Source: Chloroflexota bacterium (lineage in GTDB: Bacteria; Chloroflexota; Limnocylindria; Limnocylindrales; CSP1-4). Taken from it: 51,697 bases of DNA. Positions within the stretch are counted from its first letter, which is position 1; each line of letters begins with the position of its first letter. Where the stretch lies: assembly GCA_003141955.1 (NCBI GenBank), contig PLOC01000029.1, forward strand, positions 1 through 51,697, given 5' to 3'. A program made the position numbers and the translations under genes. Below are positions 9,414 through 18,719 of this stretch, one piece after another. Under the pieces are notes generated by a model. It was not told the origin of the DNA. It worked only from the letters and a program-made list of their open reading frames with translations, and made no database searches.

Positions 9414-10811
9414 CTACAGGGACGGCTTCCCTGCGTTGTAGGCCTGGCCGATCGCGTCAAGGAACTTGGAGGGGTCCTGGCCGTTCATCAGGTTCTGAAC
9501 ATTCGAGACGAGGACGTTGTAGTAACCCGCGACGGGCCAGTCGGGATAGTAGGCCAGCCCATCGTTCTTCAGGAGCGTCTGGAAGTTCTGGTTGAACGCC
9601 TGGAGGGCCGGATCGGATATGGCCGTCGGATCCGCGTTGACCGGCAGGCCGCCAGCTCGACCCATGATGTTCTGGATCGGTGTCGTGAGCGTGATGTCGA
9701 TGAAGTCCTCCGCCAGGTCCGCATTCTTCGAACCGGTCGGAATGACCCAGATGTTGCCGCTCGAACCGGGGGCAAGAGTGTTACCGGGGAAGAGGAAGAT
9801 GCCCCACTTGAACTTCGTGATCTCGGTTATGAACGAGCCGTACCACCAGCTGCCGGTGGGGAAGATCGGGGCCTTGCCCGCTTCGAACGCGTCGCCCGCC
9901 TGCTGGGCAGTCAGCGATACCTCGTTCTTGGACATGTACCCCTTCGTCATCCACTTTGCGAACTCTGTCGCACCGAAAGTCAGTGCCGTGTCGTGGAAGT
10001 CGACGGGGTTCGTGTACATCTCATAGTCGTCGATCCACTGGCGATTCGCCTGGCTCAGGACCAGCTGATAGAAGACCTGCTGGGCTGGGTACTCGGCGCC
10101 CCCAGTCGCGACCGGCGTGATGCCGGCCTTGACGAAGACGTCCATCGCCGTCTCGAAGGCGGCGAGGGTCGTCGGAACGGTGATGTTGTACTTGGTGAAC
10201 ATGTCCTGGTTGTAGTACACCATGACGTACTCACCATAGGTGGTTACGCCGTACCACTTACCAGAGCCCATGATCCCCTTGGGGCTGTACATGCAGGTGG
10301 TCTGCAGGCTCGGAGTGAGGATCTTGTCCCAGCCCCGAGCGGTGGCGACACTTGTGAGGTCTGTGAGCAATCCCTGGGTCGACAGGAGGCCCGCCGTCGC
10401 GTTGCCTTTGTTGTACTCCATGACGTCGGGCGCGGCATTCGAATTGAGGATCATCGATGCGTTCGACTGGATATCCTCGAACGCCTTCGCCTCGTGGGTG
10501 ACCGTGACGCCAGGGTGCGTGGACTTGAATGTGTCGATCGCAGCGGCCCAGGACTGGCCCATCGCGCTGTCGGCCGATTCATAGTCCCAGATTGTGAGCG
10601 TGCGGCCGGCGTAGTTCGGCGTCGGGACGATTGTCGGACCGGGCGTGACGCCGGGCGTGACCGGCGTGGGGACCGGCGTGGGCGCGGGGCTGGGCGTGGC
10701 GCTGGAAGAGCATGCTGCGAGGACCGATGGCAGAACGGTCAGGCCGACTGCGCCCAACGCTCCCTTCTTGAGGATCTCGCGGCGCGTTACTGGACGTTCG
10801 ATGTCAGGCAT
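9414..10811 (-). CDS. ABC transporter sugar-binding lipoprotein (Tat-type signal)
   Basis: Extracellular solute-binding protein family 1, 465 aa, first gene of the leftward transport operon. The N-terminus has a twin-arginine motif (TRREILKKGALG), a hydrophobic segment and a lipobox (SVLAAC), then a Ser/Pro/Thr linker. This suggests export by Tat and lipid anchoring on the cell surface. The body has the expected fold signatures (LTIWDYESADS..., a NGxDPSKFLDAIGQAY C-terminus). AGGAGTAGGGAAAC precedes the ATG. No ATP-binding subunit is encoded in this cluster, so a shared MsiK-like ATPase elsewhere is likely. The specific sugar cannot be read from sequence; context favours an alpha-xyloside. 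Confidence 0.93.
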   Translation of the reverse strand: MPDIERPVTRREILKKGALGAVGLTVLPSVLAACSSSATPSPAPTPVPTPVTPGVTPGPTIVPTPNYAGRTLTIWDYESADSAMGQSWAAAIDTFKSTHPGVTVTHEAKAFEDIQSNASMILNSNAAPDVMEYNKGNATAGLLSTQGLLTDLTSVATARGWDKILTPSLQTTCMYSPKGIMGSGKWYGVTTYGEYVMVYYNQDMFTKYNITVPTTLAAFETAMDVFVKAGITPVATGGAEYPAQQVFYQLVLSQANRQWIDDYEMYTNPVDFHDTALTFGATEFAKWMTKGYMSKNEVSLTAQQAGDAFEAGKAPIFPTGSWWYGSFITEITKFKWGIFLFPGNTLAPGSSGNIWVIPTGSKNADLAEDFIDITLTTPIQNIMGRAGGLPVNADPTAISDPALQAFNQNFQTLLKNDGLAYYPDWPVAGYYNVLVSNVQNLMNGQDPSKFLDAIGQAYNAGKPSL

Positions 10812-11061
10812 GTTTCCCTACTCCTCCGTGTTGGGCCTGTGGACCGGTTGATCAGCGTAGGCCCGATCGAGAACGGTTCTTCTGCTGTCCTCTTGTGACG
10901 GCACCAGCGCCACGACCATTGGGTGGCGGACAGCGCTCGTCGGGCATTTCCTGTGCCTGTTCTCACCTCCTTGAAGTCGCGGCGTTTCCTGAAGGCCAAT
11001 TGGCTTGGCGGATTGATTCGCGTATCGCGCCCGTGACGGCCGGCCGGGACTCGACCCGCCG
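10812..11061 (-). promoter_or_regulatory. Leader of the transport operon with an orphan Shine-Dalgarno and possible 31-codon ORF
   Basis: This 250-bp gap between the repressor and the binding-protein gene carries, on the leftward strand, a perfect AAGGAGGTGA (plus strand TCACCTCCTT, 10963-10972). It is followed 18 nt later by ATG at 10947, opening a 31-codon ORF that ends at 10852. Two small inverted repeats are also seen: GCCAATTGGC at 10995-11004 and AGAACGGTTCT at 10870-10880. The spacing from the Shine-Dalgarno to the ATG is long, so a leader peptide is only a possibility. The repeats could be operators but do not match the palindrome in front of xylA. Confidence 0.3.
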
Positions 11062-12123
11062 TCAATCCGTGCTGGCGGCGGTGAGCAACGCACGACGGGC
11101 TATGTCTGGAGATGGACCGGCGCTGCCGCGAATGACGAGGCGGCACGGCAGCAGCCGCTGGACGAGTTCGTTGTGGTCTTCCTCGAGCTGACCGATGAGC
11201 GTCTCGACACCGAGGCGGCCGAGTTCGGCGCTTTGTGGGGTCAGGGCCGTCAGGGGCGGCAGCGTCATCTCGGCGACCCTCGCCGACGAAACGAGCGACA
11301 CGATCGAGAGGTCGTCCGGGATCTTCCAGCCGCGCGAGGCGGCCGCCTGCATGACGCCGACCGTGGCACGCTCGTTCATCGACGCCAGCGCGGTCACTTC
11401 GGGATGCGCCTGGATGAGCTCCTCGAACACCTCCTGCCCGGCAAGCGCGGTGTCGCCGCAGAAGCGGCTGATCGGCGTGAGGCCGGCAGCCCTGGCCGCC
11501 TGCTCGAAACCGGCCGCCGCCCGAACGGAGGGCCCGTACCCGGCGTCGAACAACTCCTCGGAATGGTTCAGGAAGGCGATCTGCCGGTGGCCGAGCTGGA
11601 CGAGGTAGGCGACCGCATCTCGGGTCGTCTGCTCGAAATCGATGTCAGCAAAGCTCATGTCGGAGGCCGTGGACGGCCGTCCGATCATGCTGAACGGGAC
11701 GCCGATCTGCTGAAGCAGCTCGATCCTCTCGTCCCTCAGGCGGACCTCCATGACCAGGACACCGTCGACGAGGCTCTGGCGGACAAGCTGCTGCAACTCG
11801 CTGACGGCGTGGATCTCCGTCGGCCACAGGACCAAGTGGTAGCCGCGGCCCTGGGCGGCTTCAGCCGCCCCGGTGACGAATTCGAGCTCGGTGGCTCCGA
11901 AGCCACGCGGCAGGGCCGGGAACAGCAGGGCGATGATGTGGCTCCGCTTGCTGGCCAGGCCCCTCGCCAGCGCGTGCGGCTGGTAGCCGAGTTCCGACAT
12001 GGCCTGCCAGATCCGCAGGCGCGTCTCCTCGGAGACCGGCCGGGTGCCGTTCAGCGCATACGAGACGGTGCTCAGGGCGACGTTCGCCCGCTTGGCGACC
12101 TCTTGCATCGTCGGTGCGGACAT
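11062..12123 (-). CDS. LacI-family transcriptional repressor of the xyloside locus
   Basis: 353 aa. The N-terminal helix-turn-helix and hinge are clear: MQEVAKRANVALSTVSYALNG..., then ...LGYQPHALARGLASKRS, the LacI family pattern in which the hinge helix enters the operator minor groove. The rest is a periplasmic-binding-protein-like sensor domain (DGVLVMEVR..., FLNHSEELFDAGYG). GGAGTGA precedes the ATG. It is transcribed divergently from xylA and lies upstream of the transport genes on their strand. It is therefore likely to bind the palindrome at 12197-12212 and respond to xylose or an alpha-xyloside. Effector identity is inferred from context only. Confidence 0.92.
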   Translation of the reverse strand: MSAPTMQEVAKRANVALSTVSYALNGTRPVSEETRLRIWQAMSELGYQPHALARGLASKRSHIIALLFPALPRGFGATELEFVTGAAEAAQGRGYHLVLWPTEIHAVSELQQLVRQSLVDGVLVMEVRLRDERIELLQQIGVPFSMIGRPSTASDMSFADIDFEQTTRDAVAYLVQLGHRQIAFLNHSEELFDAGYGPSVRAAAGFEQAARAAGLTPISRFCGDTALAGQEVFEELIQAHPEVTALASMNERATVGVMQAAASRGWKIPDDLSIVSLVSSARVAEMTLPPLTALTPQSAELGRLGVETLIGQLEEDHNELVQRLLPCRLVIRGSAGPSPDIARRALLTAASTD

Positions 12124-12171
12124 TCGTCACTCCGGTCGAGTTGCCATCCGCGCGGGGAGTAACATCTGCCA

Positions 12172-12212
12172 TCGAAGCGCGTAGTCGAAACGTATAGTCG
12201 AAGCGCTTCGAC
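12172..12212. promoter_or_regulatory. LacI-type operator: 16-bp palindrome plus 13-bp-spaced direct repeats
   Basis: Between the repressor gene and xylA there is a perfect palindrome GTCGAAGCGCTTCGAC (12197-12212), with the central CG usual for LacI-family sites. Upstream of it the half-site recurs: TCGAAGCG at 12172, TCGAAACG at 12185 and TCGAAGCG at 12198, each start exactly 13 bp apart. TATAGT (12193-12198) and, on the other strand, TATACG overlap the array, so bound repressor could block both divergent promoters. Confidence 0.75.
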
Positions 12213-12334
12213 GGCACGTTAGCGCGGCACTCGTGGCCGTGTCAAGGTCCAAACTGCAAGGCGAACGCTTCGCCTTGGGCGGCACCCCGGTACGCTGGCG
12301 CGAAGACAGGGGCCAGGCGCATGGAGGACAGACC

Positions 12335-13702
12335 GTGACTCAGGACTTCTTCTCGGAGGTGGCGGGGCGTATCCCCTTCGGCGGCCTCGAGTCGAGCGAG
12401 CCGCTGACGTACAAGGTCTACGAGCCCGATAGGCTCGTGCTCGGCAAGCGCATGGAGGACCACCTCCGGATCGCCGTCTGCCTGTGGCATTCGTTCGCCT
12501 CCCCGGGCCTGGACATGTTCGGCTCGGGCACGTTCGACCGGCCCTGGCTCGAGGAAGGGCTGGACCCGCTGGTCGCCGGGAGGGCCAAGCTCGACGCCGC
12601 CTTCGAGTTCATCGTCAAGCTCGGTGTCCCCTACTACTGCTTCCACGACCGCGACATCGCGCCGGAAGGCCGGACGGCCGCGGAGACGAGGGCGAATCTG
12701 GCGGCGATGGTCGAGTACGCTGGCGAGCAGATGGCCCGGACGGGCGTGCGCCTGCTGTGGGGCACCGCCAACCTCTTCGGCCATCCACGCTATGCGGCCG
12801 GCGCCGCCACAAATCCCGATCCCGAGGTCTTCGCCTTCGCGGCGGCGCAGGTGAAGCTCGTGCTCGAGGCGACGAAGCGGCTCGACGGCGCCAACTACGT
12901 CCTGTGGGGCGGCCGCGAAGGCTACGACACGCTGCTCAACACGGACCTTGCCCGCGAGCAGACCCAGCTGGCCCGGTTCCTCGGCCTGGTCGCCGAGCAC
13001 AAGCACCGCATCGGCTTCAAAGGCACGCTCCTGATCGAGCCCAAGCCGCACGAGCCCACCAAGCACCAGTACGACCACGACGCCGCGGTCGTCCACGGGT
13101 TCCTCGTCCGCCATGGCCTGGCAGACGAGTTCCGGCTGAACATCGAGGCCAACCACGCCACGCTCTCCGGCCACAGCTTCCACCACGAAATCGCCTACGC
13201 GATCGCGAACGGCATCCTCGGCAGCATCGATGCCAATCGAGGCGACTACCAGAACGGCTGGGACACCGACCAGTTCCCCAACTCCGTCGACGAGCTCGCA
13301 CTGGCGATTTACGAGATCCTCCGTAGCGGCGGCCTCACCACGGGCGGCTTCAACTTCGATGCCAAGCTGCGCCGCCAGAGCATGGCCCGGACCGACCTCT
13401 TCCACGGCCACATCGGCGGCATCGACACGCTGGCCCAGGCCCTGCTCGTCGCGGCGGCGATGGTCCAACGCGGGACGCTCGACCGGCTGCGCGAGGAGCG
13501 CTATGCCGGCTGGGCCGGCGAGCTCGGGACCTCGATCCTGTCGGGCGGCGTCAGCCTCGAGGAGCTCGAGCGCCGGGTCGCCGCCGGTGAGATCGACCCC
13601 AGGCCGGTGTCGGGCCGGCAGGAGCTGCTCGAGAACCTGGTGAACCAGCAGATCTGGGCAGCGGAACGGCGGGCCCAGGCCGACAAGACGGCCGGCGGCT
13701 GA
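12335..13702 (+). CDS. xylA: Xylose isomerase
   Basis: Converts D-xylose to D-xylulose in the cytoplasm. The start is GTG 12335 (VTQDFFSEV) with GGAGG 7 nt upstream; the 34 extra residues of the track ORF run into the operator region and are rejected. At 455 aa it has the longer type II length. Active-site signatures are present: [59 protein letters not shown] and [17 protein letters not shown], which carry the His/Asp proton relay and the two divalent-metal ligands. xylB follows after 38 bp. Expression is probably controlled by the operator upstream. Confidence 0.96.
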   Translation: MTQDFFSEVAGRIPFGGLESSEPLTYKVYEPDRLVLGKRMEDHLRIAVCLWHSFASPGLDMFGSGTFDRPWLEEGLDPLVAGRAKLDAAFEFIVKLGVPYYCFHDRDIAPEGRTAAETRANLAAMVEYAGEQMARTGVRLLWGTANLFGHPRYAAGAATNPDPEVFAFAAAQVKLVLEATKRLDGANYVLWGGREGYDTLLNTDLAREQTQLARFLGLVAEHKHRIGFKGTLLIEPKPHEPTKHQYDHDAAVVHGFLVRHGLADEFRLNIEANHATLSGHSFHHEIAYAIANGILGSIDANRGDYQNGWDTDQFPNSVDELALAIYEILRSGGLTTGGFNFDAKLRRQSMARTDLFHGHIGGIDTLAQALLVAAAMVQRGTLDRLREERYAGWAGELGTSILSGGVSLEELERRVAAGEIDPRPVSGRQELLENLVNQQIWAAERRAQADKTAGG

Positions 13703-13740
13703 ACCACACGACAGACATCGCGGGCCACAAGGAGACGCCA

Positions 13741-15192
13741 ATGAGGACTCTGGTGGCCGGCGTCGACTGCTCCACGCAGGCAACGAAGGTCGTTGTCGTC
13801 GATGCCGACACGGGCGAGACCGTCGGGTTCGGGCGCGCCGAGCATTCGGTCGACGGCAGCGAGGGCGTCCGCGAGACACACCCGGACGTCTGGTGGCAGG
13901 CGCTCCTATCCGCCCTGCGCCAGACGAACCTCGCGGGCGAGGTCGCGGCCATCTCGGTGGCCGGTCAGCAGCATGGCCTGGTCTGCCTGGACGAGGCCGG
14001 CAAGCCGCTCCGCCCGGCGATGCTGTGGAACGACACGCGGGCCGCACCGGACGCGGCGGCGCTCGTCGATAGTTTCGGCGGCGCCACGCGCTGGGCGGCC
14101 AGGGTGGGCGTCGTTCCCGTGGCTTCGTTCACCGCCTCGAAGTGGGCCTGGCTTCGGCGGCGGGAGCCCGGGATCGCCGACCGGACCGCAGCGATCCGGC
14201 TCCCACACGACTTCCTGACCGAGAGACTCTGCGGGGCGGGCGTCACCGATCGCGGCGACGCCTCCGGAACGGCGTGGTGGTCGACTGAGACGGGCGAATA
14301 CAGTCCCGAAGTCCTCGCCCTCCCGGCTGTCGGGCTCACGGCGGATCGACTGTCCCGCGTCCTTCGGCCGACGGAGCAGGCCGGGGTCGTGACGGCCGCC
14401 GCGGCCGCGGAATCGGGTCTGCCGGCGGGGGCGGCAGTCGGCCCGGGCACCGGCGACAACATGGGAGCCGCTCTCGGGCTCGGCCTTCGGCCCGGCGTCC
14501 CGGTGCTCAGCCTCGGCACGTCGGGGACCGTGTTCCTCGTGTCGGAGACTCGCACCTCGGATCCGTCGGGCGACGTTGCGGGCTTCGCCGACGCCACGGG
14601 ACGTTTCCTGCCGCTGGCCTGCACTCTGAACTGCACCCTAGCCATCGACCGTGTGGCCGCGTGGCTGAGCCTCGACCGCGAGAACGTCGCTCCGAGCGCC
14701 GGCGTGGTCGTGCTCCCCTATCTCGACGGCGAGCGCACCCCCAACCTGCCCGACGCCTCGGGCGCGGTGTTGGGCCTTCGCCACACGACCGATCCGCGGG
14801 CCATCCTGATGGCCGCCTACGAAGGCGCGATCGTTGGGCTGCTCGACGCCCTGGATGCCATCGAGGCCTGCTCATCGGGCGTGGATCCGGAGGCGCCGCT
14901 CATCCTCGTCGGCGGTGGCGCACACGGCGACACCTGGCAGCGCGTCGCCCAGCGATTGTCCGGCAGACCGATCGCCGTCCCCCACGTCCGAGAGGTCGTC
15001 GGCATGGGCGCCGCCGTTCAGGCCGCGGCGGTGCTGCACAACGAAGCCCCGGTGGACGTGGCGGCCCGATGGGCGACGGCCGACGGGACACTGCTCCCGG
15101 CGGTTGCGCGCGACATCGAGACGATCGCCCTGCATCGGAGCGTCCGCCATCTCGCGTCGGCGGCGGTCCAGACTCACCGGTCTCGATTCTGA
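13741..15192 (+). CDS. xylB: Xylulokinase
   Basis: FGGY-family sugar kinase, 483 aa, phosphorylating D-xylulose to xylulose-5-phosphate for the pentose phosphate pathway. The N-terminal phosphate loop (VAGVDCSTQATKVVVVD), the substrate region (VAGQQHGLVCLDEAG, MLWNDTR) and the second ATPase motifs (GPGTGDNMGAALG, LSLGTSGTVFLVSE) are visible. AAGGAG stands 6 nt before the ATG. It forms a two-gene operon with xylA. No terminator hairpin is obvious in the 133 bp that follow. Confidence 0.95.
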   Translation: MRTLVAGVDCSTQATKVVVVDADTGETVGFGRAEHSVDGSEGVRETHPDVWWQALLSALRQTNLAGEVAAISVAGQQHGLVCLDEAGKPLRPAMLWNDTRAAPDAAALVDSFGGATRWAARVGVVPVASFTASKWAWLRRREPGIADRTAAIRLPHDFLTERLCGAGVTDRGDASGTAWWSTETGEYSPEVLALPAVGLTADRLSRVLRPTEQAGVVTAAAAAESGLPAGAAVGPGTGDNMGAALGLGLRPGVPVLSLGTSGTVFLVSETRTSDPSGDVAGFADATGRFLPLACTLNCTLAIDRVAAWLSLDRENVAPSAGVVVLPYLDGERTPNLPDASGAVLGLRHTTDPRAILMAAYEGAIVGLLDALDAIEACSSGVDPEAPLILVGGGAHGDTWQRVAQRLSGRPIAVPHVREVVGMGAAVQAAAVLHNEAPVDVAARWATADGTLLPAVARDIETIALHRSVRHLASAAVQTHRSRF

Positions 15193-15325
15193 GCCGAATC
15201 CACCGACATCCTGAACAGACTCCGAGGTGAATCGACACATCTGGGTGGTCGCGAACCCGTCCGAGTTGTCGGTCGGGGTCGCGCTACACTCGTCGCACAT
15301 TGCGACCGCGGCCGCAGGGGGGTAG

Positions 15326-17650
15326 ATGCGGTCGCCTCGGCCGCACCCGACCCGTCCGGGCGCGCAGAGGTTGGTGATGGACACAGGCCGCGACAACCGC
15401 GTATCCGGGACGTCCGACCAGGACGCGTCTGGCCAGGCCGCGACCGAGAGTGCCGGGATCGACGAGCGCGCGGCGGCTCTCGACGAGCGCGAGCAGGCCG
15501 AGCGCGCGCTGCGGGCCTCGGAGGCGCGGTATCGACAGGCTCTGTTTGCCACCGAAGCCGCTCTGGCTAAGGCCCAGGCCCTGTATCGCATCAGCAGTTC
15601 GCAGGTGGCAGCGGAGACCCTCGAAACGCTGCTCCAGCGCCTGGTGGAGGTCGTGGCCGAGGCGCTCCCGGCCGACCGGGTCAACCTGTTCGCGATCGAC
15701 TCGGACAGGCGCGCGGTGACGGGCAACTACCTCGGCGGCCGAGGGGACCAGGAACTGGCCCTGATCGACTACGACGAGGTCATGGAGGGGCTCGGGGGAT
15801 GGGTGATGGTCCATCGCGAAGCAACTCTCTCGCCAGGTGGCGTTCGCGACCCGCGAGAGTCACAGCGGGTTCACGAGCGGCGGGGGGCCTTCGGCCACGG
15901 TCCGATGATGGTCGCCCCGATCCTGTTCGGAGACCGAGCTCTCGGCCTCATCGTCGCGGTAAATCGGCCGGGAGACCGGGAGTTCGACCAGGCCGACCTG
16001 GACCTGCTCTCGGCGATGGCGAGCCAATCCGCCATCTCGATCGAGGACACGGCCATACGCGAGGAGCTTCGGGCAGCTCGCAACGAGCTGGAGGACCGAG
16101 TCGCCCAGCGCACCGCCGAGCTCAGGGCGAGCGAGGAGCGCTATCGCCGCATCACCGAAACGATCACCGACTACATGTTCACGGTGCGGGTCATGCCGGG
16201 CGGCGCCCTCGAGACTCACCACGGCCCCGGCAGCCTCGCCGTCACGGGCTACTCGGCGGCGGAGTTCGAGGCGAATCCCGACCTGTGGATCGAGATGGTC
16301 GTGTCGGAGGATAGAGACAAGGCCCTGGGCCAGGTGTCCGACGTGGTCGGCAACGGGTCGGCCCAGCCGGTCGAGCACCGCATCGTGCGCAAGGATGGCG
16401 CAGTTCGGCTCGTTCGCAGCACGCTGGTCCCCCAGTACGCGCCGGACGGCGCCCTGATCGCCTACGACGGGCTGCTGCAGGATGTCACGGAGCGGCGCGT
16501 CCTGGAGCAGCAGCTGGCCCAGGCCCAGAAGCTGCAGAGCATCGGCCAGCTCGCAGGCGGCGTCGCGCACGACTTCAACAATCTGCTCACCGCCATCCTC
16601 GGCAACGCCGAGCTGACGCTGATGGACCTGCCGGAGGGTCATCCTGCGCGCGAGGGCGTGCGGGAGATCGTCCAGGCGGCGGAGCGGGCGGCCAGTCTCA
16701 CACGACAGCTCCTGTCATTCGCCCGCAAGCAGCTGATCGAGCCCGTGCCCCTCGATCTCAGCGCCGTCGTTGCCGGATCGATCCAGATGCTGCGCCGTCT
16801 GCTCGGCGAAGATGTCGAGATCACGGCCGAGCTCGACGAGGGCCTGGACATCATCAAGGCCGACCCGGGTCAGGTCCAGCAGCTGCTGGTCAACCTGACC
16901 GTAAATGCCCGCGACGCCATGCCCGACGGCGGCCGGCTCGTCATCGAGACGGCCAACCTGCTGGTTGGCGAGGAGTACCGCTCTGTCCACCCCGACGTGG
17001 CCCCGGGCAGATACGTGACCTTGGCCGTGACCGATACCGGCACCGGCATGAGCGACGAGGTGTTGAGCCACCTGTTCGAGCCGTTCTTCACTACCAAACG
17101 CCAGGGCGAGGGCACGGGCCTGGGTCTCGCCACGTGCCACGGCATCGTCGAGCAGAATGGGGGCCACATCTGGGTTCACAGCGGGCTCGGCCTGGGAACC
17201 GAGGTCACGATCCTCCTGCCTGTCGCGGAGGGCGTCGACCGGCCCGCAGGAGAGCCCAGCGTCTCGCTGCCTCCGCCAACCGGCACCGAAACCGTGCTGG
17301 TCGTCGAGGACGACGCGAGCGTTCGACGGCTGGCCGTGCTCGGTCTTCGTTCGAACGGCTACGCCGTGCTCGAGGCCGCCGGCGCGACCGAGGCGCTCGA
17401 GCTGGCCGCCACCTCGGCCTCGATAGATCTGCTCGTCAGCGACGTCATCATGCCGGGCATGCACGGCCCGGAGCTGGCCGTTCGGCTTCGAGAGATGCGG
17501 CCCAGCATCAGGCTGCTGCTCGTGTCCGGGCACGCCGGTACGAGCGAAGCCTTCCGAGATGACGAGGGCAGGCCAATCCAGCTGCTGTCCAAGCCGTTCA
17601 CCCCAGAGCGCCTGGCCCGCAAGGTGCGCGAACTCCTGGACACCGAGTAG
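15326..17650 (+). CDS. GAF-PAS hybrid histidine kinase with C-terminal receiver
   Basis: Soluble sensor kinase, 774 aa. Order: short coiled-coil N-terminus (about 40-80), GAF domain (about 85-245), coiled coil, PAS domain (about 270-390), HisKA with phospho-acceptor His415 in [17 protein letters not shown], HATPase with [16 protein letters not shown] and [13 protein letters not shown], then a receiver domain whose acceptor is Asp706 ([10 protein letters not shown]). No membrane segment is seen, so the signal is probably cytosolic. AGGGGGG lies just before ATG 15326; ATG 15377 (MDTGRDN, AGAGG upstream) is a good alternative start. TACACT about 40 nt upstream may be a -10 element. No partner regulator is adjacent. 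Confidence 0.9.
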   Translation: MRSPRPHPTRPGAQRLVMDTGRDNRVSGTSDQDASGQAATESAGIDERAAALDEREQAERALRASEARYRQALFATEAALAKAQALYRISSSQVAAETLETLLQRLVEVVAEALPADRVNLFAIDSDRRAVTGNYLGGRGDQELALIDYDEVMEGLGGWVMVHREATLSPGGVRDPRESQRVHERRGAFGHGPMMVAPILFGDRALGLIVAVNRPGDREFDQADLDLLSAMASQSAISIEDTAIREELRAARNELEDRVAQRTAELRASEERYRRITETITDYMFTVRVMPGGALETHHGPGSLAVTGYSAAEFEANPDLWIEMVVSEDRDKALGQVSDVVGNGSAQPVEHRIVRKDGAVRLVRSTLVPQYAPDGALIAYDGLLQDVTERRVLEQQLAQAQKLQSIGQLAGGVAHDFNNLLTAILGNAELTLMDLPEGHPAREGVREIVQAAERAASLTRQLLSFARKQLIEPVPLDLSAVVAGSIQMLRRLLGEDVEITAELDEGLDIIKADPGQVQQLLVNLTVNARDAMPDGGRLVIETANLLVGEEYRSVHPDVAPGRYVTLAVTDTGTGMSDEVLSHLFEPFFTTKRQGEGTGLGLATCHGIVEQNGGHIWVHSGLGLGTEVTILLPVAEGVDRPAGEPSVSLPPPTGTETVLVVEDDASVRRLAVLGLRSNGYAVLEAAGATEALELAATSASIDLLVSDVIMPGMHGPELAVRLREMRPSIRLLLVSGHAGTSEAFRDDEGRPIQLLSKPFTPERLARKVRELLDTE

Positions 17651-17704
17651 GCGAAGCCTCGGAGCCATGGGCACACGCGGTCCGGCAGGCCGCTCGGACG
17701 TCGT

Positions 17705-18526
17705 CTATCGCCGCGCCTGCTGCTTGATCAGGCGACCGCGCCGAGTCATCGCATGGGTCGAGAGCGCTGCGACTCCCATCGCCACCACCGCCCGCTCGGC
17801 CGTGGGCAGCGGCCGCACGATCGAGAGGAACTCCTCCGCGCGCGCCCGATCCACCAGCCCAAGGAGTGCCTGGCCGCGGCCCGTGAGGGTCAGCGTCCGC
17901 TGCCGGCGGTCCTCCGAATCCTGCTGTCGCTCGATCAACTGCCGCGCCACCAGCGCGTCGACCATCCGGCTCACCGCCGACGGCGAACGGCCCAGCGAGT
18001 CCGCGAGGTCCGCCACCGTCATCGTCCCGCTGTCCGCCAGGGCGTACATCGCTGCCAGCTGGGTGAAGCCCAGGTTCAGCTCGCCCAGCTGGGCGGCAAA
18101 GCCGATCACGAGGTCCCGCCAGATCGCCCGGCCCATGGCGATCCGATCGGATAGCTCGCGCGGGTTCTGCATTCGCTGACGAGCCGCCTCGACGGGCGCC
18201 GAGAGCAATTCCCGCGCGGCCGATTCCACCGCGGCACGGCTCGGGACCGATAGCGACGGCATGTGCAGGAACGGCCGAGGCGATCCACGCAGCAGCCGGA
18301 GAGACGTCCGCGCCGGAGCGCCGGCCGAGCCGGGAGACGCGCCGGCCTGCTCTTCGGCCGGCGCCCTGGTGGCGGCGAGCGGATCCGAGGCCGGGGCAGG
18401 CGTGGCGGATGGAGAGTCCACGGGGGGCTGAACGGCCGAGTTGGAGGGCGCGCCAGGCGTCACGTCGGGCGTCACGTCGAGCGGACGCTGGACCAGGCTC
18501 GGGAGCTTCGGGCGGAACTGCGGCAT
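17705..18526 (-). CDS. MarR-family regulator with long Pro/Ala-rich N-terminus
   Basis: 273 aa from ATG 18526, chosen because an excellent promoter (TTGCAA-N17-TACCCT) ends 7 nt before it; the 125 extra residues in the track lie beyond that promoter. Residues 1-100 are Pro/Ala/Ser-rich and probably disordered, unusual for MarR proteins. The C-terminal 150 residues have the winged helix (TMTVADLADSLGRSPSAVSRMVDALVARQLIER, then DRRQRTLTLTGRG) and dimerisation helices. It is divergent from fabD and may regulate the fatty-acid genes, but the ligand is unknown. Confidence 0.85.
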   Translation of the reverse strand: MPQFRPKLPSLVQRPLDVTPDVTPGAPSNSAVQPPVDSPSATPAPASDPLAATRAPAEEQAGASPGSAGAPARTSLRLLRGSPRPFLHMPSLSVPSRAAVESAARELLSAPVEAARQRMQNPRELSDRIAMGRAIWRDLVIGFAAQLGELNLGFTQLAAMYALADSGTMTVADLADSLGRSPSAVSRMVDALVARQLIERQQDSEDRRQRTLTLTGRGQALLGLVDRARAEEFLSIVRPLPTAERAVVAMGVAALSTHAMTRRGRLIKQQARR

Positions 18527-18533
18527 CGGGCGC

Positions 18534-18562
18534 AGGGTAGCCCCGCCACCCGATACTTGCAA
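18534..18562 (-). promoter_or_regulatory. Leaderless-type promoter of the MarR gene
   Basis: On the leftward strand the -35 is TTGCAA (18557-18562, itself a palindrome), a 17-nt spacer follows, then the -10 TACCCT (18534-18539), ending 7 nt before ATG 18526. No Shine-Dalgarno is present, so the mRNA should start at or next to the start codon. Confidence 0.65.
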
Positions 18563-18719
18563 ACCTGCACACGATTTCCGCAGGACCCTCCCACACCGCC
18601 GTACTCTGGAGTCACAATTCCTCCCTCGCAGCGGCAGCACATCCAGTCCCAGCTCGGCAGGAGCGGCGACACCCCCGTCAGGTCGCGTTCGCCGGCCGGA
18701 GGAGACCAGACACAGGCTC

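Noticed and set aside
12242-14047. 601-residue open frame on the minus strand
   Set aside because: Runs antisense through xylA and the start of xylB, both of which have clear catalytic motifs.
17651-17704. GTCCG/CGGAC hairpin as bidirectional terminator between convergent genes
   Set aside because: Only a 5-bp stem with a 10-nt loop and no T-tract; too weak to report as a feature.
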